Shown in pieces: positions 39,558-48,751 of a DNA stretch of 64,000 bases. This stretch comes from Thraustochytrium sp. TN22 (taxonomy: Eukaryota; Sar; Bigyra; Thraustochytrida; Thraustochytriidae). The DNA lies in NCBI GenBank assembly GCA_013306675.1, contig JABLUY010000027.1, positions 62,001-126,000 of the forward strand. The letters are read 5' to 3'. Within the stretch, counting starts at the first letter, position 1, and each line of letters starts with the position of its first letter. The position numbers and the translations under genes were made by a program. The notes beneath the pieces are model-generated. The model was not told the DNA's origin. It searched no databases and saw nothing but the letters and a program-made list of their open reading frames with translations.

Positions 39558-41480
39558 ATGAGGCGCGCGCTGTCGGGGCTGCCGCGGCGCGGCGGCGCGT
39601 GGCGCGGCGCGCGCGGCGGCGTGCGCATGCTGGCGTCGACGACGTCGACGTCGACGGAGGCGAACGGCATGACGATGCAGCAGCGGTTCGGACAGGAGGA
39701 GGTGGAGTACGTGGCGTGGGAGGAGGCCGGCCACCGGCTGCTGGAGAACCCCATCTATAACAAGAGCACGGCGTTCAGCGAGGAGGAGCGCAAGGCGCTG
39801 GGCCTGCGCGGCCTGCTGCCGCCGCACATCGAGACGCTGGACCAGCAGCTGGACCGCTCGTACGCCTCGTACTCGGTCAAGACGACGGACCTGGAGAAGC
39901 ACATCATGCTGCGGCAGCTGCAGGACACGAACGAGGTGCTCTTCTACGCGCTGCTGTCGCGGCACATCTCGGAGATGATGCCCATCATCTACACGCCCAC
40001 CGTCGGCCTGGCGGCCATCAAGTTCAGCCAGATCTGGCGGCGCCCGCGCGGCATCTTCATCTCGTACCCGCTGCGCGCGCAGATGCGCGACATGTTCAAG
40101 AACCTTGTGGCGCGCGGCCACACCGGCGCGCCCGTGGACGTGGACACGCGCCTGCAGGTCAAGACCATCGTCGTCACGGACGGCAGCCGCATCCTCGGCC
40201 TCGGCGACCTCGGCGCCAACGGCCAGAGCATCCCCATCGGCAAGGCCTCGCTGTACACGGCCATCGGCGGCATCCCCGGCCCCGAAACCCTGCCCGTCTT
40301 CCTCGACGTCGGCACCGACAACGAGGCCATCCTCAACCAGCCGAGCTACATCGGCTGGCGCTCCAAGCGCCTGCGCGGCAAGGAGTACTTTGACTTCGTC
40401 GACCAGTTCGTCTCCTGCGTCAAGGAGTTCTTCCCGGACGCCCTGCTGCAGTGGGAGGACTTTGACATCCAGTCCGCCTCGCCCATCCTCAAGAAGTATC
40501 GCGACCAGCTCTGCACCTTTAACGACGACATCCAGGGCACCGCCACCATCGTGCTGGCCACCCTGCTCTCCGCCTGTCAGCAGGCCGGCTACCCGCTCAA
40601 GGACCGCAACATCGTCATGGTGGGCTCCGGCAGCGCCGGCTGCGGCATTGCCGAGATGATCAAGAACGGCATGATGCAGGAGGGCCTCACCGAGGAGGAG
40701 GCCAAGGCCCGCATCTTCATGGTCGACCGCCCGGGCCTCGTGCACGACGGCCTCGACGGCCTCCTGCCCTTCCAGCGCGAACTCGCCCAGGACCGCTCGC
40801 GGCTCTCGAACTGGACTGGCGGCGACGGCACCTCCTACAGCCTGCTCGACGTGGTCAAGAACGCCAAGCCCTCCGTCATGATTGGCGTCACCGGCGTCCC
40901 GGGCCTCTTCACCGAGGACGTCGTGCGCGCCATGGCCGCCAACTGCGAGCGCCCCATCATCTTCCCGCTCAGCAACCCCACGCACCGCGTCGAGGGCAAG
41001 CCCGCCGACATGATGGCATGGTCAGACAACCGCGCCGTCGTCGCCACCGGCACGCTCTTCGAGCCCACCGAGGTTGTCATCAGCGAGACCACCTACACGC
41101 GCACCACCAAGCGTTTCGTGCACTCCATGGCCAACAACTCGTGGATCTTCCCGGCCGTCGGCCTCGCCTGCAAGGTCGTTGGCGCCACGCGCGTCACCGA
41201 CGGCATGCTCATGGCCGCCGCGCGCGCGCTCGCCGAGTGCTGCCCTACCAAGGACGGCGACCCGGACGCCCCCCTGCTCCCGCCTCACGAGGAGCTCACC
41301 ACCGTCACGCGCCACATTGCCACGCGCATCTGCCAGACCGCCATTCAGGAGGGCAAGACCTCGCGCAACGACGAGGATGATGACCCCGTCCGCCTTCGCG
41401 AGATCATTGACGCCTCCTTCTGGGAGCCCCGCTACAAGAAGGTCGAGATCGACTCCTCCATGTGGACCCGTCAGATCTGA
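39558..41480 (+). CDS. Malic enzyme (NAD(P)-dependent), probably mitochondrial
   Basis: 640 residues. It catalyses oxidative decarboxylation of malate to pyruvate and CO2 with NAD+ or NADP+. The first 35 residues (MRRALSGLPRRGGAWRGARG) are Arg/Gly/Ala-rich and lack acidic residues, as in a mitochondrial targeting peptide. The enzyme core follows: NKSTAFSEEERKALGLRGLL, catalytic Tyr in IIYTPTVG (near 145), RPRGIFISY, VVTDGSRILGLGDLGANGQ, the metal-site block CTFNDDIQGTA (near 320), the Rossmann motif VMVGSGSAGCGIAEM (near 355), and IFPLSNPTHRVE and WIFPAVGLACKV. The length is normal for the eukaryotic and MaeA-type family plus transit peptide. Cofactor preference cannot be fixed by eye. The start is the first ATG giving a targeting peptide; the upstream frame is Arg/Ala low-complexity. 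Confidence 0.95.
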   Translation: MRRALSGLPRRGGAWRGARGGVRMLASTTSTSTEANGMTMQQRFGQEEVEYVAWEEAGHRLLENPIYNKSTAFSEEERKALGLRGLLPPHIETLDQQLDRSYASYSVKTTDLEKHIMLRQLQDTNEVLFYALLSRHISEMMPIIYTPTVGLAAIKFSQIWRRPRGIFISYPLRAQMRDMFKNLVARGHTGAPVDVDTRLQVKTIVVTDGSRILGLGDLGANGQSIPIGKASLYTAIGGIPGPETLPVFLDVGTDNEAILNQPSYIGWRSKRLRGKEYFDFVDQFVSCVKEFFPDALLQWEDFDIQSASPILKKYRDQLCTFNDDIQGTATIVLATLLSACQQAGYPLKDRNIVMVGSGSAGCGIAEMIKNGMMQEGLTEEEAKARIFMVDRPGLVHDGLDGLLPFQRELAQDRSRLSNWTGGDGTSYSLLDVVKNAKPSVMIGVTGVPGLFTEDVVRAMAANCERPIIFPLSNPTHRVEGKPADMMAWSDNRAVVATGTLFEPTEVVISETTYTRTTKRFVHSMANNSWIFPAVGLACKVVGATRVTDGMLMAAARALAECCPTKDGDPDAPLLPPHEELTTVTRHIATRICQTAIQEGKTSRNDEDDDPVRLREIIDASFWEPRYKKVEIDSSMWTRQI

Positions 41481-41803
41481 TCTCTCCTCTGCTCTGCTAA
41501 ACTCGTCTGCCTTGTGTGTGCTCACAACACGAGGCATGACACCTACGACCCAGCCGATCACGGCAAGGTATAGCAGCAGCAGCAGCAGCAACAGCAACAG
41601 CAGCAACAGCAGCAACGATCGGCATGCCTGGTCGGCCGTGCACGCTCGCTGGCCCGCCCGCAGCTTCTTTGCAGGCGTGCATGCATGCTTGCTTTCCTGC
41701 TTGCTTGCTTGCTTGGTTTTCTCCCAGAAAAGCTCTTCTCACGTGTGCTCTATTGCTCATGCACAATCTTTCAACATTTCTGCTCCTGCTCATCGCATTC
41801 TGC

Positions 41804-41993
41804 TCACTTGTACTTGACGCCATCCATGAACGTACGCGGATACAGCGCGGACCCGCTAAACTCCGCGCCACTAAAGTCAAAGCTCGGGTACTCCTCCTGA
41901 AAGCGCACCGGCGTCATCTTCTTCTGCGCCTCGGCCTTGGCCAGCGGGTCGAGCTCGCCGTGCCCGCGCAGCGCCGCCTCCCACGTCGACGCC
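41804..41993 (-). pseudogene. Duplicated 3' end of NUDCD2, open frame
   Basis: A copy of the last 62 codons of the adjacent NUDCD2 gene plus flank (offset about 206 bases). It reads without interruption on the minus strand: STWEAALRGHGELDPLAKAE, then AQKKMTPVRFQEEYPSFDFS and GAEFSGSALYPRTFMDGVKY before a stop. It differs from the parent by a handful of substitutions, several replacing conserved residues (LERFQEEHPG to PVRFQEEYPS). It lacks a start and the CS core. It could be an inert relic or an alternative terminal exon. A (cag)n run at about 41572-41612 and a cttg run near 41695-41720 occupy the rest of the gap after malic enzyme. Confidence 0.8.
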
Positions 41994-42009
41994 TAATCTC
42001 GCATTCTGC

Positions 42010-42560
42010 TCACTTGTACTTGACGCCATCCATGAACGTACGCGGGTCCGGCGCGGACCCGCTAAACTCCGCGCCACTAAAATCAAAGCCCGGGTGCTCC
42101 TCCTGGAAGCGCTCCAGCGTCATCTTCTTCTGCACCTCGGCCTTGGCCAGCGGGTCGAGCTCGCCGTGCCCGCGCAGCGCCGCCTCCCACGTCGACGCCT
42201 TGCGCATCTTCTTCAGATTGATCTCAAGCTCGCCGTCGTCCATGGTCCACACCGACTCGTCCGCCTCCACGCTGTCCCCCAGGTCCTCCTGCGCGTGCCC
42301 CGGCGCGCGCCGCCGGTCGTCAGTCTGCTGCCTGCGCTCGCTCTCCACGACGCCTCCAGGCCTCGCCCACCTACGTCAATGAAGGGCGGGTTGCCCTTGA
42401 TGCCGAGCGTGAGATGGTTCTTGGTGATCTTGCACTCGATCATCTTGGCGGTGACGCCCTCGGGCGGCCGCACGTAGATGAGCACCTCCTCCAGGTTCTG
42501 CTCCCACTCGTACACGAGCCGGCCGTCGTGCTCGAAGCGCATCCGCTTCGACTCGCCCAT
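42010..42560 (-). CDS. NUDCD2: NUDCD2, NudC-family CS-domain co-chaperone, two exons
   Basis: About 154 residues from two exons. Exon 1 is 42375-42560, beginning MGESKRMRFEHDGRLVYEWE and ending GIKGNPPFID. The intron is placed at 42289-42374 (86 bases, GTAGGTG donor, GCGCAG acceptor, frame kept). Exon 2 is 42010-42288, starting EDLGDSVEADESVWTMDDGE. The CS fold is continuous across the join. The C-terminal helix and tail KKMTLERFQEEHPGFDFSGA, then EFSG, closely match animal NUDCD2 (KLTLERFQKENPGFDFSGAE), as does the total length. NUDCD2 assists HSP90 clients including LIS1. The acceptor choice is supported by CS-domain continuity. Confidence 0.88.
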
Positions 42561-42579
42561 GCTGCCGGCCCGCGGCGAG

Positions 42580-42619
<40 letters not shown>

Positions 42620-42620
42620 C
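42580..42620. repeat. (TGCC)n tetranucleotide run
   Basis: About ten tandem tgcc units lie immediately 5' of the NUDCD2 start codon, between it and the divergent membrane-protein gene. A cggg run near 42817-42840 lies on the other side of the same divergent promoter region. Confidence 0.95.
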
Positions 42621-42855
42621 CGGCCCGCGCGCCTGCCGCCTGCCCGCCTGCCCGCGCCGCGCTGCCGCCCGCGCCGCGCGCCGTCCTTCGGTTGGCGCCG
42701 GCAGAGGAGGCGTGAATGCCGCTTCTTCTTCTTCTTCTTCTTCTTCGCCGCGTCGCGCCTGCAGCAGACCGGCATCGCGGCGGGCTCGGGCTCGGGCGGC
42801 TGCGCGGGCGGGCGGGCGGGCGGGCGGGCGCGGGCGCGGCGGACGGCGCGGAGCC

Positions 42856-43696
42856 ATGGCGCGCGATGTGCGCACGGAGCAGCAGCACAAGCGGGCGCCG
42901 GGCCCGCTGTGGTACATCTGGGCGTGCTTCAACAACGAGCGCTCCTACTTGATTGGCATCCCGCTCATCAACTTCGTGCTGACCTGGGTCTGCATCGCGG
43001 TCCTGGTCATCGACAGGCAGCTCGATGTCTCGTACAATAGTTCCACGTACTACCTGGATGTTTTTGATCCGGCCTTCGCCACGTACGTGGACTTTACCGT
43101 CTACGGCAACTGCAGCGTGACGGGCTCGGCCACCGCGCTCATCACCAGTTCGCCGGGCTGGACGGCGCGGCAAATCGTCTTCCTCTTCTTTCTCGTCATC
43201 GGCAGCATTCTCGCCATCCCACTCCTCTGGTTTGGCTACAGCGAGTACATGGGCTTCATCAGCCTGCCGGAGTTCCAGCCTGGCCACCGCTACTTGCTCT
43301 TCGTCGTGATCTTCGGCTATCTGCTCAACTATCTCATCGTCCTCACGGTAAGTACGCAACAACGCAGAGACGGCGTGGCTCGTAGCTGGCCGACTAACAG
43401 ACGTCGCCATCCCTCGCGTAAAACACACACACACACAGATCGGCGCTCAGTCCACCTTTCCATACATATACGGCTGCACATCAGAGGTGAGGGACGCCTT
43501 GGAGGGCTTAAGCAGCGACGCGGCAAGTCGCTTCTCCCAGGCTGTCACGCCAATGACGCTCCTTTTCGCCGTGTCCTGGACCATGGCTCTCTTAGCGCTG
43601 CTCCTGGTGCTCGTCGTGCTCTGCCTCCTTGGCACCCCGCGTCCCTTTTACGATCCAGTGGGCTGGGATTTGGAGTACGAGCTACAGAGGTCATAA
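42856..43696 (+). CDS. Four-span membrane protein, two exons, family unknown
   Basis: 249 residues; no named family recognised. Exon 1 is 42856-43347. The intron is 43348-43438 (91 bases, GTAAGT donor, CA-repeat tract before the CAG acceptor, phase 0). Exon 2 is 43439-43696. The start MARDVRTEQQHKRAPGPLWY precedes span 1 (YLIGIPLINFVLTWVCIAVL). A lumenal loop with NSSTYYLDVFDPAF and NCS sequons follows, then span 2 (FLFFLVIGSILAIPLLWFGY), a short cytosolic GFISLPEF loop, span 3 (YLLFVVIFGYLLNYLIVL), a second loop with YIYGCTSEV, and span 4 (LLFAVSWTMALLALLLVLVV) with a short tail. The four-span layout recalls tetraspanins and claudins, but no CCG motif is present. The intron is supported by frame and by hydrophobic continuity. 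Confidence 0.75.
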
Positions 43697-44741
43697 AGTC
43701 ACGTCTCCTGGCGCCCCCTGGTGTGCCGCGGAGCTTTGGGTGTATCAGGAGCTGCTCACCAGCGGCGTCAAGACAAATGGAGGAGCAAAACGTGGATCTG
43801 GATCTGAACGACGGAGAGCCGGTGCCAAGCGTGCCAAGGAAGGAAGAGCTGGCGCTGACCGGTGCCAAGGAAGGAGGAGCTGGCGCTGAAGAGAAGAGAG
43901 CTGTAGCACAAGGACCAGGAGCTGGCATCTCGGTGCCAGAACGAATCTGAGATCACTAGACGAGGTCCTCCTGCGACATATCTCGTCCTTCATCGTGTTG
44001 TGGGATGGGACGACCAGCACGAGAAGGTTATCGCGGTGCTCAATCACCACCGCATTGGTGGAGTTGGACTTTGATCACATGCATCTTGAGAAGGCCATGT
44101 GGGACGTCACGATGGGTTTCTGTCTGTCACGGCGGCAGAAGTCTGTCAGTGACAGCCAGCAAGTCCCGGCACTCACTCAGGGTCCAGTACGGCGGCAAGG
44201 ACGGCATCGTGCACGAGACCACCGTCTGGGTGCTCACCAGCTAGCTGCTACAGCACTGCAACCCTGGTACGGCGACAAGGACGACCTCTGGCACTACGCC
44301 TCGGCCGGCCCAGATGTGGCTGCTAACCGCGCCAACGCCTTCGACATCAACGAGGACGGCGGCGCCGAGCCCAGGCGCTGCTCCTGACGATGCATTCGCC
44401 CCGGCGCGACGCGTTCATGGATCTGTGAATCAAGGTCGGCAACCGGACGGTGGCGATGCTGAACGGCATGCAGCAGCAGCAGCAGCAGCAGCAGCAGGCG
44501 CGGTTTTGGCGCGAGGCGCCAGCGGTGACCCATCGCCCGTGGCAGGATGAGCTGGCCAGGCAGCACGCCTCCTCGGAGTTACAGCAGGCCAGGCAGCGCG
44601 CCTCCTGGGAGGCAGAGCAAGCCAGGATCTAGCATCGATTCGAGTCCGATTCAAGAGCTGCTCGCGTGCAAGAAGTCGGCGGAGAACCGCACCATGCCAA
44701 GCTAAAACCAAAAACGAATGAGCCAAGCCAACGAACAGTAA
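43697..44741. other. Region of broken coding-like fragments, no intact gene
   Basis: A 31-base direct repeat (gtgccaaggaaggaagagct type) occurs twice at 43831-43890. Protein-like pieces appear in different plus-strand frames: LVELDFDHMHLEKAMWDVTM and YGDKDDLWHYASAGPDVAAN near 44060-44360, and a polyQ frame at 44455-44632. They do not form one frame with a start. This may be a decayed host gene, or one with introns that I cannot place. Confidence 0.4.
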
Positions 44742-47297
44742 TCAGCATGATGGATTGACATAGAGGCCGTGGATGGCCTCGTCGAGGTGGCGCATCTCGT
44801 CGGCGCGGGCGGCCTCGTTGCAGCCGCGGCGGGTGGCGCGGCCGAGGTCGATGAGCTTGACGGCGCCGGCGTCGTTGATGACGACGTTTCGCAGCGCCAC
44901 GTCGCCGTGCAGGTAGCCGTGGGCGTGGAGCGCCGCGAGCGCGGTCTTGGCGCGCGCCGCGAGCTCGGCGGCGGCGGCGTCAGTGTCGTCAGTGACGTCG
45001 GCATCAGGCAGGAGGAGGGCCCGGGCCTTGGCGCGGCCCTTGGCGCTGGCGAGGCTGGCGCCCTCGAGGGTGACGGCCATGACGCGCAGGTCAAAGTAGC
45101 GCGCGAACGCGGAGCAGACGAGCTCGGGGATGGCCTTGCCCTGCAGCGGCTGGAGGGCGCGGTAGACCTTGATCTCGTTGTCCAGCTCCGCGCGGTACGC
45201 GACGCGGTCCGGGTCGGCCTCGTCCTCGCCGTTGCCCAGCACCTTGACGAAACACGCGCGGCCGTGCACCTCCATGTTCACGTAGCCGTTGCCGTAGCCG
45301 CCCAGCACGTACAGCCTCGGGCCGGGATGCTTGTCGAAGTTGAGCGTGAAGGGGACCCCCCCGGCAGCCCCGCTGCCGCTGCCGCTGCTGCTGCTGCTGC
45401 TGCTGCTGTCGGCGCCGCGCGCGCCGCGAGTTGACGCCCGGCGGCGAAAGCTCTCTGCGAGCGAGGCCGCCACATGGCCGCGCCCGCCGCCCGCGGGCGC
45501 ATCCGCGCCTTCCTGAGCCTTAGTCTCCTCATCGCTGCCGCCATCGTCATCCTCGTCCAGTACTGCGTCTTCCGAGGAAAAGGACGTCACGTCGGCCTCC
45601 GTCAACTTGGTCTTGGCCCATTTCCAGTCCACTTTAGTTCCCAGCTCCGCACTGCATTGTTCCACAAAGTCGAGCGCGGCCAGGTGAACCACGTGGAGCG
45701 CCGCGACCGCGAAGGAGATCCCGTACGGGTTTGAGTGACCCTCGACGTCCTGGTTGAGAAAAAACGGGGCCGTGATGCTCACGTGGCGCTTTTTGTTTTT
45801 ATCGGTTTCGCGCCGCACGAAGAAAGCCATGGTGCCATCCGTGATGCACGCGTACCTGGTGTTTGTTGCACACATGTACGAGCACACCTGCGCGAGCGGG
45901 TTGCTCACAGTGGGGACTCGCCGCGCCGCCCTCGCAGCCGATGCCTGTGACTGCTGCGTGGCGGTTCGCTGGGGCGTCCTCCTAGTCGGCGCATTGGCTC
46001 TGTCATCTCCCACCGGGAACTGCTCCCACGAGATCGCGCCCAGCTTCAGGTTGGTCTTGAATTCCCAGCACATGACCACTCGTCCTCGGATGTACTCTTC
46101 TGCTCCCTGAACGCCGTCGGCGCTGTCGGCGGACGAACCGACCCGGGAGGTCTCTATAGGCGCCGTCGTGCTGCTGCGCGGGTGCAGGGCAGAGACCTGC
46201 CCTTGCTGGTCCACGGTCCTGGCGTAGATGATGTCGTCCGGGCGGAGATGGAGTCCCGCCACGAAATGAATGGTGCTCTTCCCGATGGCAGCGAAGTCAT
46301 GAAGCTCCTCTTTGTATGTCTTCTTCAAAGCGCCACCCCGTGCCTTGGCTCGGAAGTAGTCAAGCACCTTGTCGGGGAGCAGGCCCTGCCGGACGAGGAG
46401 ACGCACGATCACGTACACGACAGGCGCAACGTTGCGCTCAAGGGACGCATACTCGGCGCGAGGAGCCCCACTGCCGCCGGCGAGGCCAATTGGGCGCGCG
46501 GCCACGGCGGGAACCGCGATGCCCGTCGAGCGGAGCTTGCCAATGTCCTCTCGCGTGATGTCCCACCGCTTGATGCTGACTGGATGGAAAAAGTAGGCAG
46601 TCTTGGTCGTTCCACCGTGGAGCGAGACCGTGCGAGTCTGGCCCGTGTGACCCGAGGCGCCTTGCGGAGGCGCCGCTTCCGCGATCTCCTCCTCCTCCTC
46701 CTCGACGGCGAAATCCTCGCGGGAGCTGCTGGGCCGCCCGCCGTCCACGGTTCGCCGCTGTTTCCTCCTGCTGCTGGAAAGCTGCCCATAAGCTGGGCTC
46801 TTCTTCGACGACGCGTACTGCACGTCCGTGATCTCCATGGTCCAGTGGTCGCGGAGCGGCCAGACCTGCGCGCCCATTTGCATCCTAAGATCTCCGTAGA
46901 GTTCCATAATGACCATTATCTCCTCCTCTTCAAGATTCATATTCAAGATGGACTTGTGCAACTGAGGCGCGGACAGAAGACCCCTGTGAGCGTAAAGCAG
47001 TTCGACTGCACCTCGGCTGCAGCGCTTCAGTTCGTCCGGCGCGAACGTCGGGTCCTCCCAGCACCGCTCCAGCATGACTCCCTCCTCCGGAGAGATATCA
47101 GCTGCCCCGCGAAGCGCCAGCAGTGCGTTCATGTGTTCCTGGCCGTGCGCACTAAGCTCCTCCGCTTCCCCGTGCTCCTCGTCCTCGTCCTCCTCCGCAT
47201 CTAGTTCCTGCGCCTCCTGCGCCTCCTCCGCGTCCTGCTCCTTCTTCTGGCCCTTCCCCAGCGCATTCTCGCCGAGCGTCGCAATCAACGAGGACAT
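44742..47297 (-). CDS. PD-(D/E)xK nuclease-like plus protein-kinase-like fusion (Crinkler-type architecture)
   Basis: 851 residues. The N-terminus is acidic (DEEHGEAEELSAHGQEHMNA), with no signal peptide or membrane span. A middle domain at about 330-560 contains VVMCWEFKTNLKL, whose E-x-K after a beta strand fits a restriction-endonuclease-fold core, followed by QVCSYMCATNTRYACITDGT and NPYGISFAVAALHVVHLAAL. The C-terminal domain (about 690-851) is kinase-like: Lys in ACFVKVLGNGED, LHGDVALRNVVI in place of HRDxxxxN, and VKLIDLGRA in place of DFG. Fusions of such nuclease and kinase domains are known among Crinkler-type proteins of oomycetes, chytrids and other eukaryotes. The architecture is recognised by eye; activity is not established. 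The ATG at 47297 is chosen; the upstream frame is an Arg-rich run. Confidence 0.6.
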   Translation of the reverse strand: MSSLIATLGENALGKGQKKEQDAEEAQEAQELDAEEDEDEEHGEAEELSAHGQEHMNALLALRGAADISPEEGVMLERCWEDPTFAPDELKRCSRGAVELLYAHRGLLSAPQLHKSILNMNLEEEEIMVIMELYGDLRMQMGAQVWPLRDHWTMEITDVQYASSKKSPAYGQLSSSRRKQRRTVDGGRPSSSREDFAVEEEEEEIAEAAPPQGASGHTGQTRTVSLHGGTTKTAYFFHPVSIKRWDITREDIGKLRSTGIAVPAVAARPIGLAGGSGAPRAEYASLERNVAPVVYVIVRLLVRQGLLPDKVLDYFRAKARGGALKKTYKEELHDFAAIGKSTIHFVAGLHLRPDDIIYARTVDQQGQVSALHPRSSTTAPIETSRVGSSADSADGVQGAEEYIRGRVVMCWEFKTNLKLGAISWEQFPVGDDRANAPTRRTPQRTATQQSQASAARAARRVPTVSNPLAQVCSYMCATNTRYACITDGTMAFFVRRETDKNKKRHVSITAPFFLNQDVEGHSNPYGISFAVAALHVVHLAALDFVEQCSAELGTKVDWKWAKTKLTEADVTSFSSEDAVLDEDDDGGSDEETKAQEGADAPAGGGRGHVAASLAESFRRRASTRGARGADSSSSSSSSGSGSGAAGGVPFTLNFDKHPGPRLYVLGGYGNGYVNMEVHGRACFVKVLGNGEDEADPDRVAYRAELDNEIKVYRALQPLQGKAIPELVCSAFARYFDLRVMAVTLEGASLASAKGRAKARALLLPDADVTDDTDAAAAELAARAKTALAALHAHGYLHGDVALRNVVINDAGAVKLIDLGRATRRGCNEAARADEMRHLDEAIHGLYVNPSC

Positions 47298-48751
47298 GTT
47301 ATTGATTGGCCCAGCCGAGCGCCGCGCCGCGCCGCCGCGCCGCCGCTGCCGCCGCCGCTGCCGCCGCCGCCGCTGCCGCGCCGCGCGAAGGTTCGCAAGT
47401 TGTTTGGTTTGGCGCTGTGCAAGCCCGCGACTCCGCCGACTCCGCGAGCGCGCACGTTCCACAACCGCGGGGTTGCTTGCCAACCACGAAGGTTGCGCCG
47501 CTGCGGGTCTACTGCCTGCCGCCGCCGCCGCCGCCGCGCAAGCGCGAGTCGCGCGGCAAGCGCGGCAAGCGTGCGGCGAGCGCGACGAGGTCCAGTTAGC
47601 GAGCGACCTGGACGGCGGGCGAGGGCAGCAGACCTGGCTTGCTGGCGAGCTGGCAAGCTAGAGCTTGTCTCTAGAGCTACTCTAACGTTTCAAGGAAAAA
47701 GTGCCGAACTTAGACGACGACGACGTCCATGCTGCGACGCTGCCCGGCCGTCGCCAGCCTCGCGGCCCTGTTTCGCTTGGCGCGAGGGCGGCTTCGTGAC
47801 CGCCTCGCGCACCAGGAGCGAGAGCGACTGGTCAACGCACCAGTCCACGGTGCGCCCCCGGTTATGCTCCAATTGAAACCGAGGCTAGGCCTTGCGCCAG
47901 CGCACGGAAGGAGCGACGCCGCGTACCCTTGGCGGCCCGCTGAATGCAAGCACGGCGTCGCCTCGTTGTGAGCGGAGCTCGTCCGTGAAGACTTGCGTGC
48001 AGCGTCTCTTGCGCGCCAGCGCAAGCTCGTCGAGGTGCGCAGTGTTGATCTCGACGGCTGCGCTGCCGAGTTTGGACTTTGCAAGCTCCTGGCACTCGCG
48101 CAGCAACATTGCTCCTTCGGACTGCACAAGTTCTCTCGCCGTGCTCTTTGTGATCGCTCGCACCACGCCAGAGCGGAGGAGGTCACCCGCCTTGGTGGCA
48201 TATGCCAACCTGAACAATGCGCGATTGAGCACAATCTCGCGATCGGTGCTCGGCAAGGGACAGACGTGACCGGCCCTATGACCGCCTGACCGTAGGCCAG
48301 CTGACAGACCAAGAATATCTCAACCATCTTCCCTCTCTCGTGCTAGTAGTCCTTGCCGAGCAGGTGGCGCGAGGTGCGAGGCCGCCGAGCATCCAATCTG
48401 ATAGGCTGGGCACTCGTCGACAGGAAGAATTGCAACGCCGACATCCACACCACACCTACGATGCTTCTGGTGCTTTATTATCTGTGACGAGGGCTCAGCG
48501 AACGCATGGAAGCAGCTCGCACTCAAGGCAACGTCTTATGAGCGTGCCCAGGTTGACAAGCTGAAAGATGCCCTGGGGACCACCTTGAAAACTATCGAGA
48601 ACCCGGAGTCCTTCGATAGCCTGCCTACCATCATCATCATCATCATCATCATCATCGTTTTCATCATGACAAACACACATCGTTTTTACTTTTGCGTTGC
48701 TTTGCGCTGCTTTCGCTGCTGGTGATCTGTACAGCCGAAGGTCTCTTACTC
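47298..48751. other. Intergenic region, no supportable gene; ATC microsatellite
   Basis: It includes an (atc)n run of about ten units at 48626-48656. A plus-strand fragment just before it (DEGSANAWKQLALKATSYER) and a minus-strand frame at 47885-48256 look protein-like but lack ATG starts or family matches. The gap separates the nuclease-kinase promoter from the 3' end of the ABCG gene. Confidence 0.4.

Noticed and set aside
38913-40985. 690-codon minus-strand frame opposite malic enzyme
   Set aside because: It is an antisense shadow of a strongly conserved enzyme; composition is Val/Ala/Asp-rich with no motif.
47885-48256. 123-codon minus-strand frame with compact, protein-like composition
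   Set aside because: It does not begin with ATG, has no recognised family and ends in a gene-poor gap; evidence is too thin to call it a gene.
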